The notes below the pieces were generated by a model that ran no database searches, was not told where the DNA came from, and worked only from the letters and a program-made list of their open reading frames with translations. From contig JAAWCI010000063.1 in assembly GCA_022793145.1 (NCBI GenBank), positions 1 through 53,963 on the forward strand: 53,963 nt of DNA, read 5' to 3'. Positions within the stretch are counted from its first letter, which is position 1, and the number at the start of each line of letters is the position of its first letter. Position numbers and translations under genes: made by a program. The stretch comes from Bacilli bacterium. Lineage in GTDB: Bacteria > Bacillota_I > Bacilli_A > RF39 > UBA660. Shown here piece after piece: positions 1-8,062 of this stretch.

Positions 1-318
1 ACTTGTAAAAAGGCAAAGGAGTGGCTAGAGGAACATCATATAACTTATGTAGAGCGACATATTGTAGAAAATCCACCAACATATGAAGAGCTTAGTTTAT
101 GGTATCAAAATAATATTTATGAATTGAAAAGATTTTTTAATACAAGCGGAAATTTATATAAGGAAATGAATTTAAAAGATAAACTACCAAAAATGACAGA
201 AGAAGAACAATTAAAGTTACTTAGCACAAGTGGAATGCTTGTACGTAGACCACTTGTAATAGCAGAACAAGGAATTTTAATAGGATTTAAAGAAAAAGAA
301 TGGGATGATTTTTTTTAG
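1..318 (+). CDS. Spx/ArsC-family protein (partial, 5' end missing)
   Basis: The frame is open from the first base to a TAG stop, so this is the C-terminal 105 residues of a gene that begins before the window. It starts just inside the family's CxxC region (TCKKAKEWL) and keeps the family pattern VENPPTYEEL, KKFFNTSG-like RFFNTSGNLY, LPKMTEEEQLKLL and a RRPLVI stretch, where the Arg lies before a cis-Pro. ArsC/Spx/YffB proteins are small thioredoxin-fold proteins that act as arsenate reductases or as RNA-polymerase-binding stress regulators. The deciding first Cys and N-terminus are not visible, so I cannot say which. An internal TTG at 124 is not the start. Confidence 0.85.
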   Translation, partial: TCKKAKEWLEEHHITYVERHIVENPPTYEELSLWYQNNIYELKRFFNTSGNLYKEMNLKDKLPKMTEEEQLKLLSTSGMLVRRPLVIAEQGILIGFKEKEWDDFF

Positions 319-417
319 ATAAAAAGTGATGTGAGACTAAAAGAGAATGTTTGATGTAAGGTTATTTTTAGATGAATGAGTGAATAAAATAGAGGCAAAG
401 GTCATAGGAGGATAAAA

Positions 418-1335
418 ATGAATATTGAGAAATTATTAGGAATAAAATATCCGATTATATGTGGGGCAATGGCCAGAATCGCAGATGCAACATTGGCAGC
501 AGCTGTTTCAAATGCAGGTGGATTAGGAATTATTGCTGGAGGCGGACTTAGTAAAGAAGAATTAAAGGCTGAAATTAGAAAATGTAAAGAGCTAACTTCT
601 AATCCATTTGGAGTTAACATTATGCTGATGGCGTCAAATAAAGATGAGTTAGCAAATCTTTTAATAGAAGAAAAGGTTTCTGTAGTAACAACAGGAGCAG
701 GGAGTCCTGAAGCGTACATAAAAATGTGGAAAGAAGCAGGAATTAAGGTGATACCAGTTATTGCCAGCGTAAAACACGCAAAAAAAATGGAAGCTTTAGG
801 CGTAGACGCAGTAGTGGCAGAAGGAACAGAAGCAGGTGGCCATATTGGGAGTACAACAACAATGTGTTTGATTCCACAGGTTGTAGATGCAGTATCCATT
901 CCAGTAATTGCTGCAGGAGGTATAGCAGATGGAAGAGGTATGAGAGCTGTAGAAATATTAGGAGCTGCTGGAGTACAAATTGGGACACGTTTTTTAGCTA
1001 CTAAAGAGTGTAAAATTGCGCAAGCTTATAAAGAAGAAGTAATAAAAGCGAATGATACAGATACTAGAGTTCTTGGCTTATCAATCGCTTCTCCTATTAG
1101 AAATTTAAAAAATGAAATGACAGAAAAGTATTTGGAACTAGAATATAATGGTGCTCCAAAAGAAGAATTGGATAAGTTAACCTTGGGTGCATTAAAAAAG
1201 GCTGTAGAAGGTGATGTGAATTCTGGTTCTATGATGTCTGGCCAAATAGCAGGGCTCATTCATAACATAAAATCAGTAGAAGAGGTAATAGCAGATTTGA
1301 TATCGCAATATGAATTTGTCAAAAGAGAAAAATAA
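418..1335 (+). CDS. fabK: enoyl-[acyl-carrier-protein] reductase II (FabK)
   Basis: A 305-aa FMN-dependent TIM-barrel protein of the FabK/nitronate monooxygenase family. FabK reduces trans-2-enoyl-ACP with NAD(P)H in the last step of fatty-acid elongation. The N-terminal MNIEKLLGIKYPI, the GGLGIIAGG loop (35-43), the EGTEAGGHIG segment with His142 at the position of the catalytic His of FabK, and the phosphate-binding VIAAGGIADG (163-172) and GTRF (189-192) are all present. The start follows a strong AGGAGG six to seven bases upstream. It stands alone here rather than in a fab cluster, and a hairpin terminator follows directly. Nitronate monooxygenase is the alternative; overall length and the N-terminus favour FabK. 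Confidence 0.88.
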   Translation: MNIEKLLGIKYPIICGAMARIADATLAAAVSNAGGLGIIAGGGLSKEELKAEIRKCKELTSNPFGVNIMLMASNKDELANLLIEEKVSVVTTGAGSPEAYIKMWKEAGIKVIPVIASVKHAKKMEALGVDAVVAEGTEAGGHIGSTTTMCLIPQVVDAVSIPVIAAGGIADGRGMRAVEILGAAGVQIGTRFLATKECKIAQAYKEEVIKANDTDTRVLGLSIASPIRNLKNEMTEKYLELEYNGAPKEELDKLTLGALKKAVEGDVNSGSMMSGQIAGLIHNIKSVEEVIADLISQYEFVKREK

Positions 1336-1347
1336 TCTCTTTTTTTA
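1322..1347 (+). terminator. intrinsic terminator after fabK
   Basis: AAAGAGA and TCTCTTT pair around the fabK stop codon and are followed by a run of seven T. Confidence 0.7.
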
Positions 1348-1423
1348 ATGTCAAATTTTAGATTTTTTCTTTTCAAAAGAAAGAAAAGTTGATATACTAA
1401 TAAATAGAATAGGGAGGATATAA

Positions 1424-2140
1424 ATGGAAAATAAAAGAAAAAAAACAATTATTTTAATTTCTATAATTATAGTTCTTATAATTGCAATAATAGCATGTAT
1501 TTTAATTTTTATGAAACCTAACAATAAACAGAATGAGCCAAATAATAGGCCAAACCAATCAGGAGAAAATAATAAGCCAAATAGTGACAATAACAATACA
1601 GATGATAAAGATAATACAGATAATGAAAATAATACAGAAAATAATGGTGATAATAATTCTGATGATAAGAATGACAATCCAAACGGTTCTGGAGATAATA
1701 ATCAAGGAGGAACAACAACTCCAGTAGTTAAAAAGCTTCGCATTTATTCTTGTAGAAGAACAACAAATACTTCTGGAGTAGAGATTGTGGATAGTCTCAA
1801 TTTAAAATATCATATTGAAAATGGTTTGCAATCTGATGAAGTTATTGTAACAATGCGTGCAACTGATGGGTCAGGGACTGCTACAATAGAAGCTTATAAA
1901 AAATGGATGGCAGAATTAAAAAAAATAAAAGGAATTACGATTACTACGACTCAATCAGGAGATAAGGTTGTATTTAGCATAAAAACAGACTATAAAAAAG
2001 TAGACTATTCCAATATTGATTTTAATGATAAAGATAGAATTTTATTTTATAATGATATTCGTGCAAATGATAGTCTAGAAACAATTACAGAATTTTTAGG
2101 GGAAGCAGGATATATTTGTCAAGCACCAAAGGAGGCTTAA
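1424..2140 (+). CDS. membrane-anchored hypothetical protein with Asn/Asp-rich linker, YehR/DUF1307-like C-domain
   Basis: A 238-aa protein. Residues 1-7 are basic, 8-30 form one hydrophobic helix (anchor or uncleaved signal), and about 31-100 are a very Asn/Asp/Gly-rich, low-complexity linker. The C-terminal domain (about 102-238) begins LRIYSCRR and contains TDYKKVDYSNID, which resembles the DYxKVD pattern I associate with YehR/DUF1307 lipoproteins. It ends in LGEAGYICQ. The protein therefore looks like an extracytoplasmic domain on a flexible stalk. It is followed after one base by a gene for a similar protein with matching Cys positions, so the two are probably paralogues made from one mRNA. 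Function unknown. Confidence 0.75.
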   Translation: MENKRKKTIILISIIIVLIIAIIACILIFMKPNNKQNEPNNRPNQSGENNKPNSDNNNTDDKDNTDNENNTENNGDNNSDDKNDNPNGSGDNNQGGTTTPVVKKLRIYSCRRTTNTSGVEIVDSLNLKYHIENGLQSDEVIVTMRATDGSGTATIEAYKKWMAELKKIKGITITTTQSGDKVVFSIKTDYKKVDYSNIDFNDKDRILFYNDIRANDSLETITEFLGEAGYICQAPKEA

Positions 2141-2141
2141 A

Positions 2142-2780
2142 ATGAAGAAAAAAGGAAACCCAATTAAAACTATTATAAATAGTTGGAGAAAAATTGATTC
2201 TGAGAAAAGAACACTAATTATTATTATAATATTTGTATTCGCATTTGTTTCTCTAATGCCAAATTTATATAAGGGATGGGTAAATTTTAGAGACCATGGA
2301 TTTCGTTTTGGATCTAAAACGAATCAGGAAGAAAAAAAGCCAAATGGAGAAACTAAGGATCCAAACGCAGGAAAAACACTTACAATGACCTGCACCCAAA
2401 CAGTACAAGATAACGAATACAAAACAGAAATAAAAACGGTTATTTATTATGTTGATAATCAATTAAAAAAAGAAGATTATAAAATGACAATGACAGCACT
2501 TAGTGATATTGCAAAAGAAGAGCTTCCAATTAGGAAATCTCTATATGATATTACTGAGAAAACATATCAATCATTAAATGGATTTAACGTAAAATCAGAT
2601 TTAACAGATACTATATTTACTTATAATTTAGTTACAGATTATGCAAAAGTAGATATGGAAGCTGTGAATAAAGATGAGGATCAAGAAGAAGGACAAGTAT
2701 TTGTCGATTTAGAATATAATCAAAATATTAATAGTGTTAAGTCATATTATGAAAACTTAGGACTAAAATGTACAAAATAA
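2142..2780 (+). CDS. membrane-anchored hypothetical protein, paralogue of the preceding gene product
   Basis: A 212-aa protein with a basic N-terminus, one hydrophobic helix at about 24-42 and an extracytoplasmic domain after a short polar linker. The domain begins LTMTCTQTVQ, contains TDYAKVDMEAVN and ends LGLKCTK. These features line up with LRIYSC, TDYKKVDYSNI and GYICQ of the preceding protein, including one Cys at each end of the domain that could form a disulfide. The ATG starts one base after the upstream stop, so the pair is translationally coupled. The YehR/DUF1307 resemblance is tentative. No function can be assigned. Confidence 0.75.
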   Translation: MKKKGNPIKTIINSWRKIDSEKRTLIIIIIFVFAFVSLMPNLYKGWVNFRDHGFRFGSKTNQEEKKPNGETKDPNAGKTLTMTCTQTVQDNEYKTEIKTVIYYVDNQLKKEDYKMTMTALSDIAKEELPIRKSLYDITEKTYQSLNGFNVKSDLTDTIFTYNLVTDYAKVDMEAVNKDEDQEEGQVFVDLEYNQNINSVKSYYENLGLKCTK

Positions 2781-2788
2781 ATTTAGTA

Positions 2789-2819
2789 AAAAGCTATAAA
2801 AATAATAGCTTTTTTTTAT
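2789..2819 (+). terminator. intrinsic terminator
   Basis: Hairpin with arms AAGCTAT and ATAGCTT followed by a T run, ending the two-gene transcript of membrane-anchored paralogues. Confidence 0.75.
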
Positions 2820-2832
2820 ATAGATGATGAAT

Positions 2833-2860
2833 TTGCACTTTTTTTAATTTTGTGTATAAT
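2833..2860 (+). promoter_or_regulatory. sigma-A promoter for the 429-aa gene
   Basis: TTGCAC (2833-2838), a 16-bp spacer and TATAAT (2855-2860), about 30 bp before the start codon. Confidence 0.6.
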
Positions 2861-2889
2861 AAAGGCCAATAAAAAAAGAGGGGGATAAT

Positions 2890-4179
2890 ATGGAAAAAAG
2901 ACAATATTTTTCTCTTGTCATGGACCGTATTACAGAATTAAAAAATGAGCTAGAAAAAACAGAATTAGAATTATCTATGGCAAAAAAGGAGAAAAATGAT
3001 AAAAAAATAAAAATATTAGAAATGAAAAAGAAATTTTTAAATTATAAAATTCAGTATTTAGAAAAGATAAAAGGTTTACCTTTTTATTTAGTAGTGAATG
3101 AATTATCAAGTGAACAACTTAGAAGTATAAGAAGTTCTATTGGAAAATTAGGATTATCATTAGAAGAGACAAGAGCTTATCTAATGGAAAAATTGAAACT
3201 TCATGAAATTCCTTCATTAATTAAGCATTCTGATCTTTCTTGTCTTGAGCAAATTAGTGATTATGAAACCATAATGAGGTTGATCACTATTCAAAAGAAA
3301 AATGGAAATTATGAACAACAAAAAAGAGATTTACAAAGAGAACTTTTAATTCCAATAGAATTGTGTTATCCTGTGGCTTATCAAGTATTTGAGTCTTCAG
3401 GAAAAACAAGACCATTATGTTTCTATGAAATTGATCATATAAAAAAGAGATTAGCAGCTTATAGCACAAAATTGGAACAAACGATGAAAATTTTTTATAG
3501 TGATTATTCTATAGAGACAATCAAAGATATCGCTTTTTACTTACATCATGTTGATAGTGAAGGATTACCAAAACAATTTATAGAAGCACATATGGAAAGA
3601 GTTATCTCAGAATTCCCAGAAGAAAGAGCATCCATTAAATATCTGCTTCAGTCAGGAGAAAAGAGAGGTTTCTTTAAAAATTTTGCAACAAAAAGAAAGC
3701 GAAAAAAAGAACAAGAATTCTTAGAAGCTGTTGTAAGAAGTTATGGAAAAGATGAAGTGTTATCTTTCTTTGGAATTGAAATCACTGATTTGTTTGCTTT
3801 ATCTAAAAGGGAATTAACTGATATAATTGTTAAAATTGAGGAAATTGCAAAAATTAAAAGAGCTAAGATTGAGATTTTAGATCAAAGTATCAGAATAAAG
3901 CAGAATGAAATTTTAAATACTGCTAGAGATTATAATTTACTACAAAGTAATGCAAAAGATCAATTTTCTAAAATTATTTATTCAGAAATTAAAGATTTTC
4001 AAAATGCTTGGTTACATTGGCTTTGGCAAGTTCCCGATTTATTAGAAGTTTTTATGAAAGGTCATGCACTAGCGGAAGTAGAAACGCTTGTAGAATGTTT
4101 GAAAGATCCATTCCCTTATTATAGGGAGGAAGAATTGATAAAACAAATTGTATATTCTTTGAATCCTAAGAAAGGATAA
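2890..4179 (+). CDS. hypothetical protein with coiled-coil N-terminus
   Basis: A 429-aa soluble protein that I do not recognise. Residues 1-60 are highly charged and should form a coiled coil (ITELKNELEKTELELS, then Lys/Glu heptads). The rest is predicted mostly helical, with a basic patch near 270 (FATKRKRKKEQ) and an aromatic C-terminal segment (WLHWLWQVPDLL, about 375-386). There is no signal peptide, transmembrane helix or catalytic motif. It has its own sigma-A promoter and a strong GAGGGGG ribosome binding site. It is transcribed alone, so the neighbours give no clue. Confidence 0.75.
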   Translation: MEKRQYFSLVMDRITELKNELEKTELELSMAKKEKNDKKIKILEMKKKFLNYKIQYLEKIKGLPFYLVVNELSSEQLRSIRSSIGKLGLSLEETRAYLMEKLKLHEIPSLIKHSDLSCLEQISDYETIMRLITIQKKNGNYEQQKRDLQRELLIPIELCYPVAYQVFESSGKTRPLCFYEIDHIKKRLAAYSTKLEQTMKIFYSDYSIETIKDIAFYLHHVDSEGLPKQFIEAHMERVISEFPEERASIKYLLQSGEKRGFFKNFATKRKRKKEQEFLEAVVRSYGKDEVLSFFGIEITDLFALSKRELTDIIVKIEEIAKIKRAKIEILDQSIRIKQNEILNTARDYNLLQSNAKDQFSKIIYSEIKDFQNAWLHWLWQVPDLLEVFMKGHALAEVETLVECLKDPFPYYREEELIKQIVYSLNPKKG

Positions 4180-4239
4180 ATTTCCATCAGTTGATTTTTT
4201 ACTATAAATAATCTATAATGAAAATAGGAGGATTGTGTT

Positions 4240-4647
4240 ATGTATTGTGTAAATTGTGGAAATAAAGTAGATGAAAATGCTGATATTTGTCTTAAATGTG
4301 GAGTGTTCTTGAAAAAAGATAATCAGAGAAATTCAACTGCTTCTCCAAAAATAGGAAAAGGAATTGCAAGTTTAGTTCTAGGAATTTTAGCTATATATTT
4401 TTGTCTTGCTGGTTTTGCTGCATTTGATGGTCTAGAATATTCATTACTAGGTTATGATGGAACACAAAGAATTGCTTATGCAGTTGGTTTTATTTTAATT
4501 CAAACAGTGTTTTCAGTTCCAGGGTTTTGCTTAGCAGTAGCAGAGCGTATGGATAATGAAAATGGATTTAATACAGCAGGGTTCTGGCTAGGAATTGTCT
4601 CATTTATATGTATAGGCATTCAATTTATTTTTGTATTAATTTATTAG
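4240..4647 (+). CDS. zinc-ribbon membrane protein (DUF4190-like)
   Basis: A 135-aa protein. The N-terminus is a zinc ribbon with two CxxC knuckles (YCVNCGNKVDENADICLKCG, residues 2-21), then a short polar linker and three hydrophobic segments at about 45-65, 82-102 and 113-134. This zinc-ribbon plus DUF4190-type architecture is common in Bacillota. It is usually an orphan membrane protein of unknown role. The start is fixed by AGGAGG at 4226-4231, with TATAAT only seven bases further upstream. A terminator follows the stop. Confidence 0.75.
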   Translation: MYCVNCGNKVDENADICLKCGVFLKKDNQRNSTASPKIGKGIASLVLGILAIYFCLAGFAAFDGLEYSLLGYDGTQRIAYAVGFILIQTVFSVPGFCLAVAERMDNENGFNTAGFWLGIVSFICIGIQFIFVLIY

Positions 4648-4667
4648 AAGTCTTGGACTTCTTTTTT
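4645..4667 (+). terminator. intrinsic terminator
   Basis: AGAAGTC and GACTTCT arms with a 3-nt loop and a T6 run, overlapping the stop of the zinc-ribbon gene. Confidence 0.75.
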
Positions 4668-4713
4668 GTTTATAAAATAGATTTTTTGACCATAACAATA
4701 ATAGGAGGTTGTT

Positions 4714-6147
4714 ATGGGAAAATATAGTTTATGGTTAGATAATATTTCATATGAAAAAGAACCCATTTTGAAAGAAGATATTGATTGTGATGTATTAATT
4801 GTGGGGGGCGGAATGACTGGCCTTAGTACCGCTTATCATTTAAAAAATAGCAATTTGAAAATTGTAGTAGTTGAAAAAAAACAGATAGGGAGAGGAATTA
4901 GCGCAAGAACGACTGGAAAAGTTACATATTTACAAGATACCATATATTCTGACTTAACAAATACTTATTCAGAAACAATCGCTAAAAAATATTTTTATTC
5001 ACAAAAAGATGCAATAGAATTGATTAGTAGCATTGTAAACCAAGAAAAAATAGATTGTAATATGAAGAAAGTATCATCTTATATTTTTTCAAAGGAAAAA
5101 GAAAGTTTGCAAAAAGAAAAAAAATTGTTAAAACAATTTGGAGTATCCGTAGTAGAAGCAAATATGAAAGGATATTATGCAATTGGAGTAGAAGATACTT
5201 ATGTCTTTCATCCTATAAAATATATACAGGCTTTAAAAGATATTTGTAAAAAAGATGGAATTCAATTTTATGAACATACAGATATCAATTTTATAAAAGA
5301 AGAAGACAGAGGATATATTTGTGGAAATGAATTTATAAAGATTAAAGCTAAAAAAGTTGTACTTGCATGTCATTATCCTTATTTTCTGTTCCCATTTTTG
5401 ATGCCTTTGAAATGTACATTAGAAAAATCATATATTTCTGCCACACCTGTTAAAAAAACAGAATCTTACTCTGCTATAAGTATAGAAAAACCAATTATTT
5501 CTTTAAGATATCATGAGGCAGAAGAAAATTATCTTATTTATTTAACAAATTCTCATTCACTATATAAAGAATATGATGATCAAAAGCATTTTGAAGAATT
5601 AAGGAAATGTTTAGAAAGATTAGAACTTAATCCGAAATATTTATGGAGCAATCATGATATTATGACATTTGATAAACTTCCATTTATTGGATTATTAAAA
5701 ACAAATCTTTATTTAGCAACTGGTTATAATACATGGGGAATGACAAATAGCAATCTAGCAGGAAAAATCATTTCAGATATGATAATGGATATTTATAGTC
5801 CTTATGAAACTTTATTTTCTCCAAAGAGAAAATTAAAAAAACTATCATTACCAGAAACAATTTATGGTGGAATAAAACCAATGATAGAAAATAAAATGTG
5901 GAAAAATAAAAATTGGTATCCAGAAAATGTTTATTTTGAAACAAGGAATGGCAAGAATGTCGCAATTTATGTGGATAAATTAAAAAAAGAACATATTGTC
6001 TATAATACTTGTCCACATCTTAAGTGCAGTCTTTTATTTAACTCTGTGGAAAAAACTTGGGATTGTCCTTGTCATGGTTCGAGATTTGATTTAGATGGAA
6101 AAGTAATCATTGGGCCTAGTAATTATGATATTACATACCATGAATAG
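4714..6147 (+). CDS. FAD-dependent oxidoreductase with C-terminal Rieske domain
   Basis: A 477-aa protein with two domains. Residues about 24-370 are a DAO-type FAD fold with the dinucleotide motif VGGGMTGLS (30-38) and VVVEKKQIGRGISARTTG. The C-terminal ~90 residues are a Rieske [2Fe-2S] domain: Cys433-x-His435 and Cys451-x-x-His454 are the cluster ligands, and Cys438 and Cys453 match the extra disulfide pair of bc1-type, high-potential Rieske proteins. Flavoenzymes of this layout are known in Bacillota but their substrates are mostly undefined. No electron-transfer partner gene is adjacent. The start follows AGGAGG. Confidence 0.85.
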   Translation: MGKYSLWLDNISYEKEPILKEDIDCDVLIVGGGMTGLSTAYHLKNSNLKIVVVEKKQIGRGISARTTGKVTYLQDTIYSDLTNTYSETIAKKYFYSQKDAIELISSIVNQEKIDCNMKKVSSYIFSKEKESLQKEKKLLKQFGVSVVEANMKGYYAIGVEDTYVFHPIKYIQALKDICKKDGIQFYEHTDINFIKEEDRGYICGNEFIKIKAKKVVLACHYPYFLFPFLMPLKCTLEKSYISATPVKKTESYSAISIEKPIISLRYHEAEENYLIYLTNSHSLYKEYDDQKHFEELRKCLERLELNPKYLWSNHDIMTFDKLPFIGLLKTNLYLATGYNTWGMTNSNLAGKIISDMIMDIYSPYETLFSPKRKLKKLSLPETIYGGIKPMIENKMWKNKNWYPENVYFETRNGKNVAIYVDKLKKEHIVYNTCPHLKCSLLFNSVEKTWDCPCHGSRFDLDGKVIIGPSNYDITYHE

Positions 6148-6205
6148 TTTGAATCGCTTTCTTTTTTCTTGAATCTATTCTATAATAGAAAAAAGGAAGT
6201 GTGAT

Positions 6206-7081
6206 ATGGAAAAAGCAAAATTTGGAGTAGCAGGGTTCCCAGTTCATTTTTTCGAGCAAAACAAAAAAAGAGAAAAAATATTTGAATGGTTAGAAAATTT
6301 AAACTTAGATGTTATTGAATTGCAATGTACTTACGGAATTAGAATGAAGGAAGAACAAGCATTACTTTATAAGGAACTAGCAGATAAACATCATATTATG
6401 ATGACGATTCATGCTCCATATTATATATGCCTTGGATCTATAAAAAAAGAAACAGTAGAACGTTCTAAGTTAGAAATAAAAAAAGCATATGAATTAGCAA
6501 GGTTGCTTGGAGTAACAAGGATTATTTTTCATCCAGGTGGTGGCTATCAAAATAGAAAAGATGGATTGGAACAACTAATTCATACACTTAATGAAATTAC
6601 GCCCAGTTTAGATCCTACCATTCATTTGTATCCAGAAATAGGTGGAAAGGTCGCTCAGCTAGGAAGCTTAGATGAAATTATTGAAATTTGTAAACGAGTA
6701 GATATTGCATATCCCTGTATTGATTTTGCTCATCTTCATGCTAGAGAATTGGGATCTATGAAAACAAAAGAGGATATTTTAAAAGTATTTGATAAAATAG
6801 AAAAAGAATTAGGAACAGAAAAACTACATAAAGCTCATTTTCATGTTTATCCTGTTGACTATACAGAAAAAGGAGAAAAAATTCATAAAGCCTTTGGAGA
6901 TCATAAAGAAATAGCGCAATTATCCTTATTTGAAGAAGATTTAGATTATTATCCAAAAGCAGAAGATTATATTGCTGCGATAAAAGAAAAGGGATTAACT
7001 CCAATCACGATTTGTGAAGCTCATAATACACAAGATACAGGTGCTATTCTGATGAAATCATTATATGAAAAGGAATCTTAG
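6206..7081 (+). CDS. endonuclease IV-like TIM-barrel protein (AP endonuclease family 2)
   Basis: A 291-aa protein of the xylose-isomerase-like/AP endonuclease family 2 superfamily. The expected metal-ligand positions are visible: IHAPYY, FHPGG, YPEIGG, CIDFAHLHAR, KAHFHVYP and a C-terminal ICEAHN. The order and spacing resemble deoxyribonuclease IV (Nfo), which cuts DNA at abasic sites, but the conserved blocks deviate enough that a sugar-phosphate isomerase/epimerase role cannot be excluded. TATAAT (6181-6186) sits just before AAGGAAG and the ATG. The 3' end overlaps the end of the convergent LysR gene by four bases. Confidence 0.7.
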   Translation: MEKAKFGVAGFPVHFFEQNKKREKIFEWLENLNLDVIELQCTYGIRMKEEQALLYKELADKHHIMMTIHAPYYICLGSIKKETVERSKLEIKKAYELARLLGVTRIIFHPGGGYQNRKDGLEQLIHTLNEITPSLDPTIHLYPEIGGKVAQLGSLDEIIEICKRVDIAYPCIDFAHLHARELGSMKTKEDILKVFDKIEKELGTEKLHKAHFHVYPVDYTEKGEKIHKAFGDHKEIAQLSLFEEDLDYYPKAEDYIAAIKEKGLTPITICEAHNTQDTGAILMKSLYEKES

Positions 7082-7091
7082 GATTCCTTTT
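7068..7091. terminator. bidirectional terminator between convergent genes
   Basis: Perfect 10-bp arms AAAAGGAATC and GATTCCTTTT around a 4-nt loop that contains the overlapping stop codons of both genes. T/A runs on both sides let it serve either strand. Confidence 0.75.
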
Positions 7092-7974
7092 TTAAGTACT
7101 GAATAAATTCTTGTAAAAGTTTATTGTTAGTATTTTTTTTATGAATGGCTACATATACGTGCCTAGATGGAATTTCAAAATCTGTTTTTAGTTCAAATAA
7201 TTTCTTAGTTTTTATTTCTTTATCAATTCTATTGGTATTAATAAATCCAACACCTAATCCTGCTTTCACAAATTCTAGTACTAGCCCATAACTGACTAAT
7301 TCATAAGTTGCATTTAATACAACTCTTTCATTCGCTGCAATACTATCTAAAAATGCTCTTGTAGAAGAAGAACTTTCTTGTAGTACAAGCGGTAGTTTAT
7401 TTAGATCTTTCATACTAAAAACAGTTTCTTGATCATTACCGAAGTCTTTAATGCTAGCAACGAAACGATCGTGCATTTCTTCAATTGGAATAAATAAAAT
7501 ATCTTCTGTAGTTGGAACTAAACTAGTTAAAATAACCAAATCTAATTGATCATTCACTAACATTTCTAATAGTTTTTTAGATATATCATGTTTGATGATA
7601 AATTGAATTTGTGTATGCCTATTGCGAAATTTTTGAAGCGGTCCTAATAGATTGTGCTGGAGTACAGTGGTTCCACCTCCCAAGCGAATGATCATATTTT
7701 TTTCATCAAGCAACTCTTCAATTTTGCTTTTTCCGCTTTGCAAACATTCAATGGGATTCTTTAAGTAATCTAGTAATATTTCTCCTTCTTTGGTTAAATT
7801 CATACCATGTTTTGTTCTATAAAATAATGAAAATCCAATTTGTTCTTCCAATTTTTTAATAGATTGTGTAATAGCTGGCTGAGAAATAAATAATTCTTCA
7901 GCAGCTCTTGTTAAATTTTTATGTTTGGCGACATGATAAAAAACTTTGTATAGTTCAAAATTGACATTTTCCAT
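7078..7974 (-). CDS. LysR-family transcriptional regulator
   Basis: A 298-aa LysR-type regulator of full length. The N-terminal winged helix-turn-helix includes NFELYKVFYHVAKHKNLTRA and SQPAITQSIKKLEEQIG; the periplasmic-binding-like effector domain spans about 90-295 (IIRLGGGTTVLQ, GLVLEFVKAGLGVGFI). It is divergent from the PHP-coaED operon. A perfect 7-bp inverted repeat lies in the shared intergenic region, so it probably controls that operon and itself. It is paralogous to the LysR gene at 22515. The effector is unknown. Confidence 0.88.
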   Translation of the reverse strand: MENVNFELYKVFYHVAKHKNLTRAAEELFISQPAITQSIKKLEEQIGFSLFYRTKHGMNLTKEGEILLDYLKNPIECLQSGKSKIEELLDEKNMIIRLGGGTTVLQHNLLGPLQKFRNRHTQIQFIIKHDISKKLLEMLVNDQLDLVILTSLVPTTEDILFIPIEEMHDRFVASIKDFGNDQETVFSMKDLNKLPLVLQESSSSTRAFLDSIAANERVVLNATYELVSYGLVLEFVKAGLGVGFINTNRIDKEIKTKKLFELKTDFEIPSRHVYVAIHKKNTNNKLLQEFIQYLKKES

Positions 7975-8019
7975 ATGATAACTTCCCCTTATGATAAATA
8001 TAACAAATATATATTATAC

Positions 8020-8042
8020 TTATACCATATATTACGGTATAA
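8020..8042. promoter_or_regulatory. inverted repeat, candidate LysR operator overlapping the PHP-coaED -10 box
   Basis: TTATACC (8020-8026), 9 bp, GGTATAA (8036-8042): a perfect 7-bp inverted repeat between divergent genes. The right arm runs into TATAAT at 8038-8043, which serves the rightward operon. Confidence 0.45.
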
Positions 8043-8062
8043 TGCAATTAGGGGATGATTTT

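Noticed and set aside
402..899. 165-codon open frame on the minus strand
   Set aside because: It lies fully antisense to fabK, has no ribosome binding site, and its composition is that of a mirror frame.
1351..1677. 108-codon minus-strand frame resembling a membrane protein
   Set aside because: It is antisense to the membrane helix and Asn/Asp-rich linker of the 238-aa gene; the hydrophobicity comes from complementing AT-rich codons.
1556..1730. Tandem repeat in the Asn/Asp-rich stalk
   Set aside because: It is low-complexity AAT/GAT codon enrichment with no regular repeat unit.
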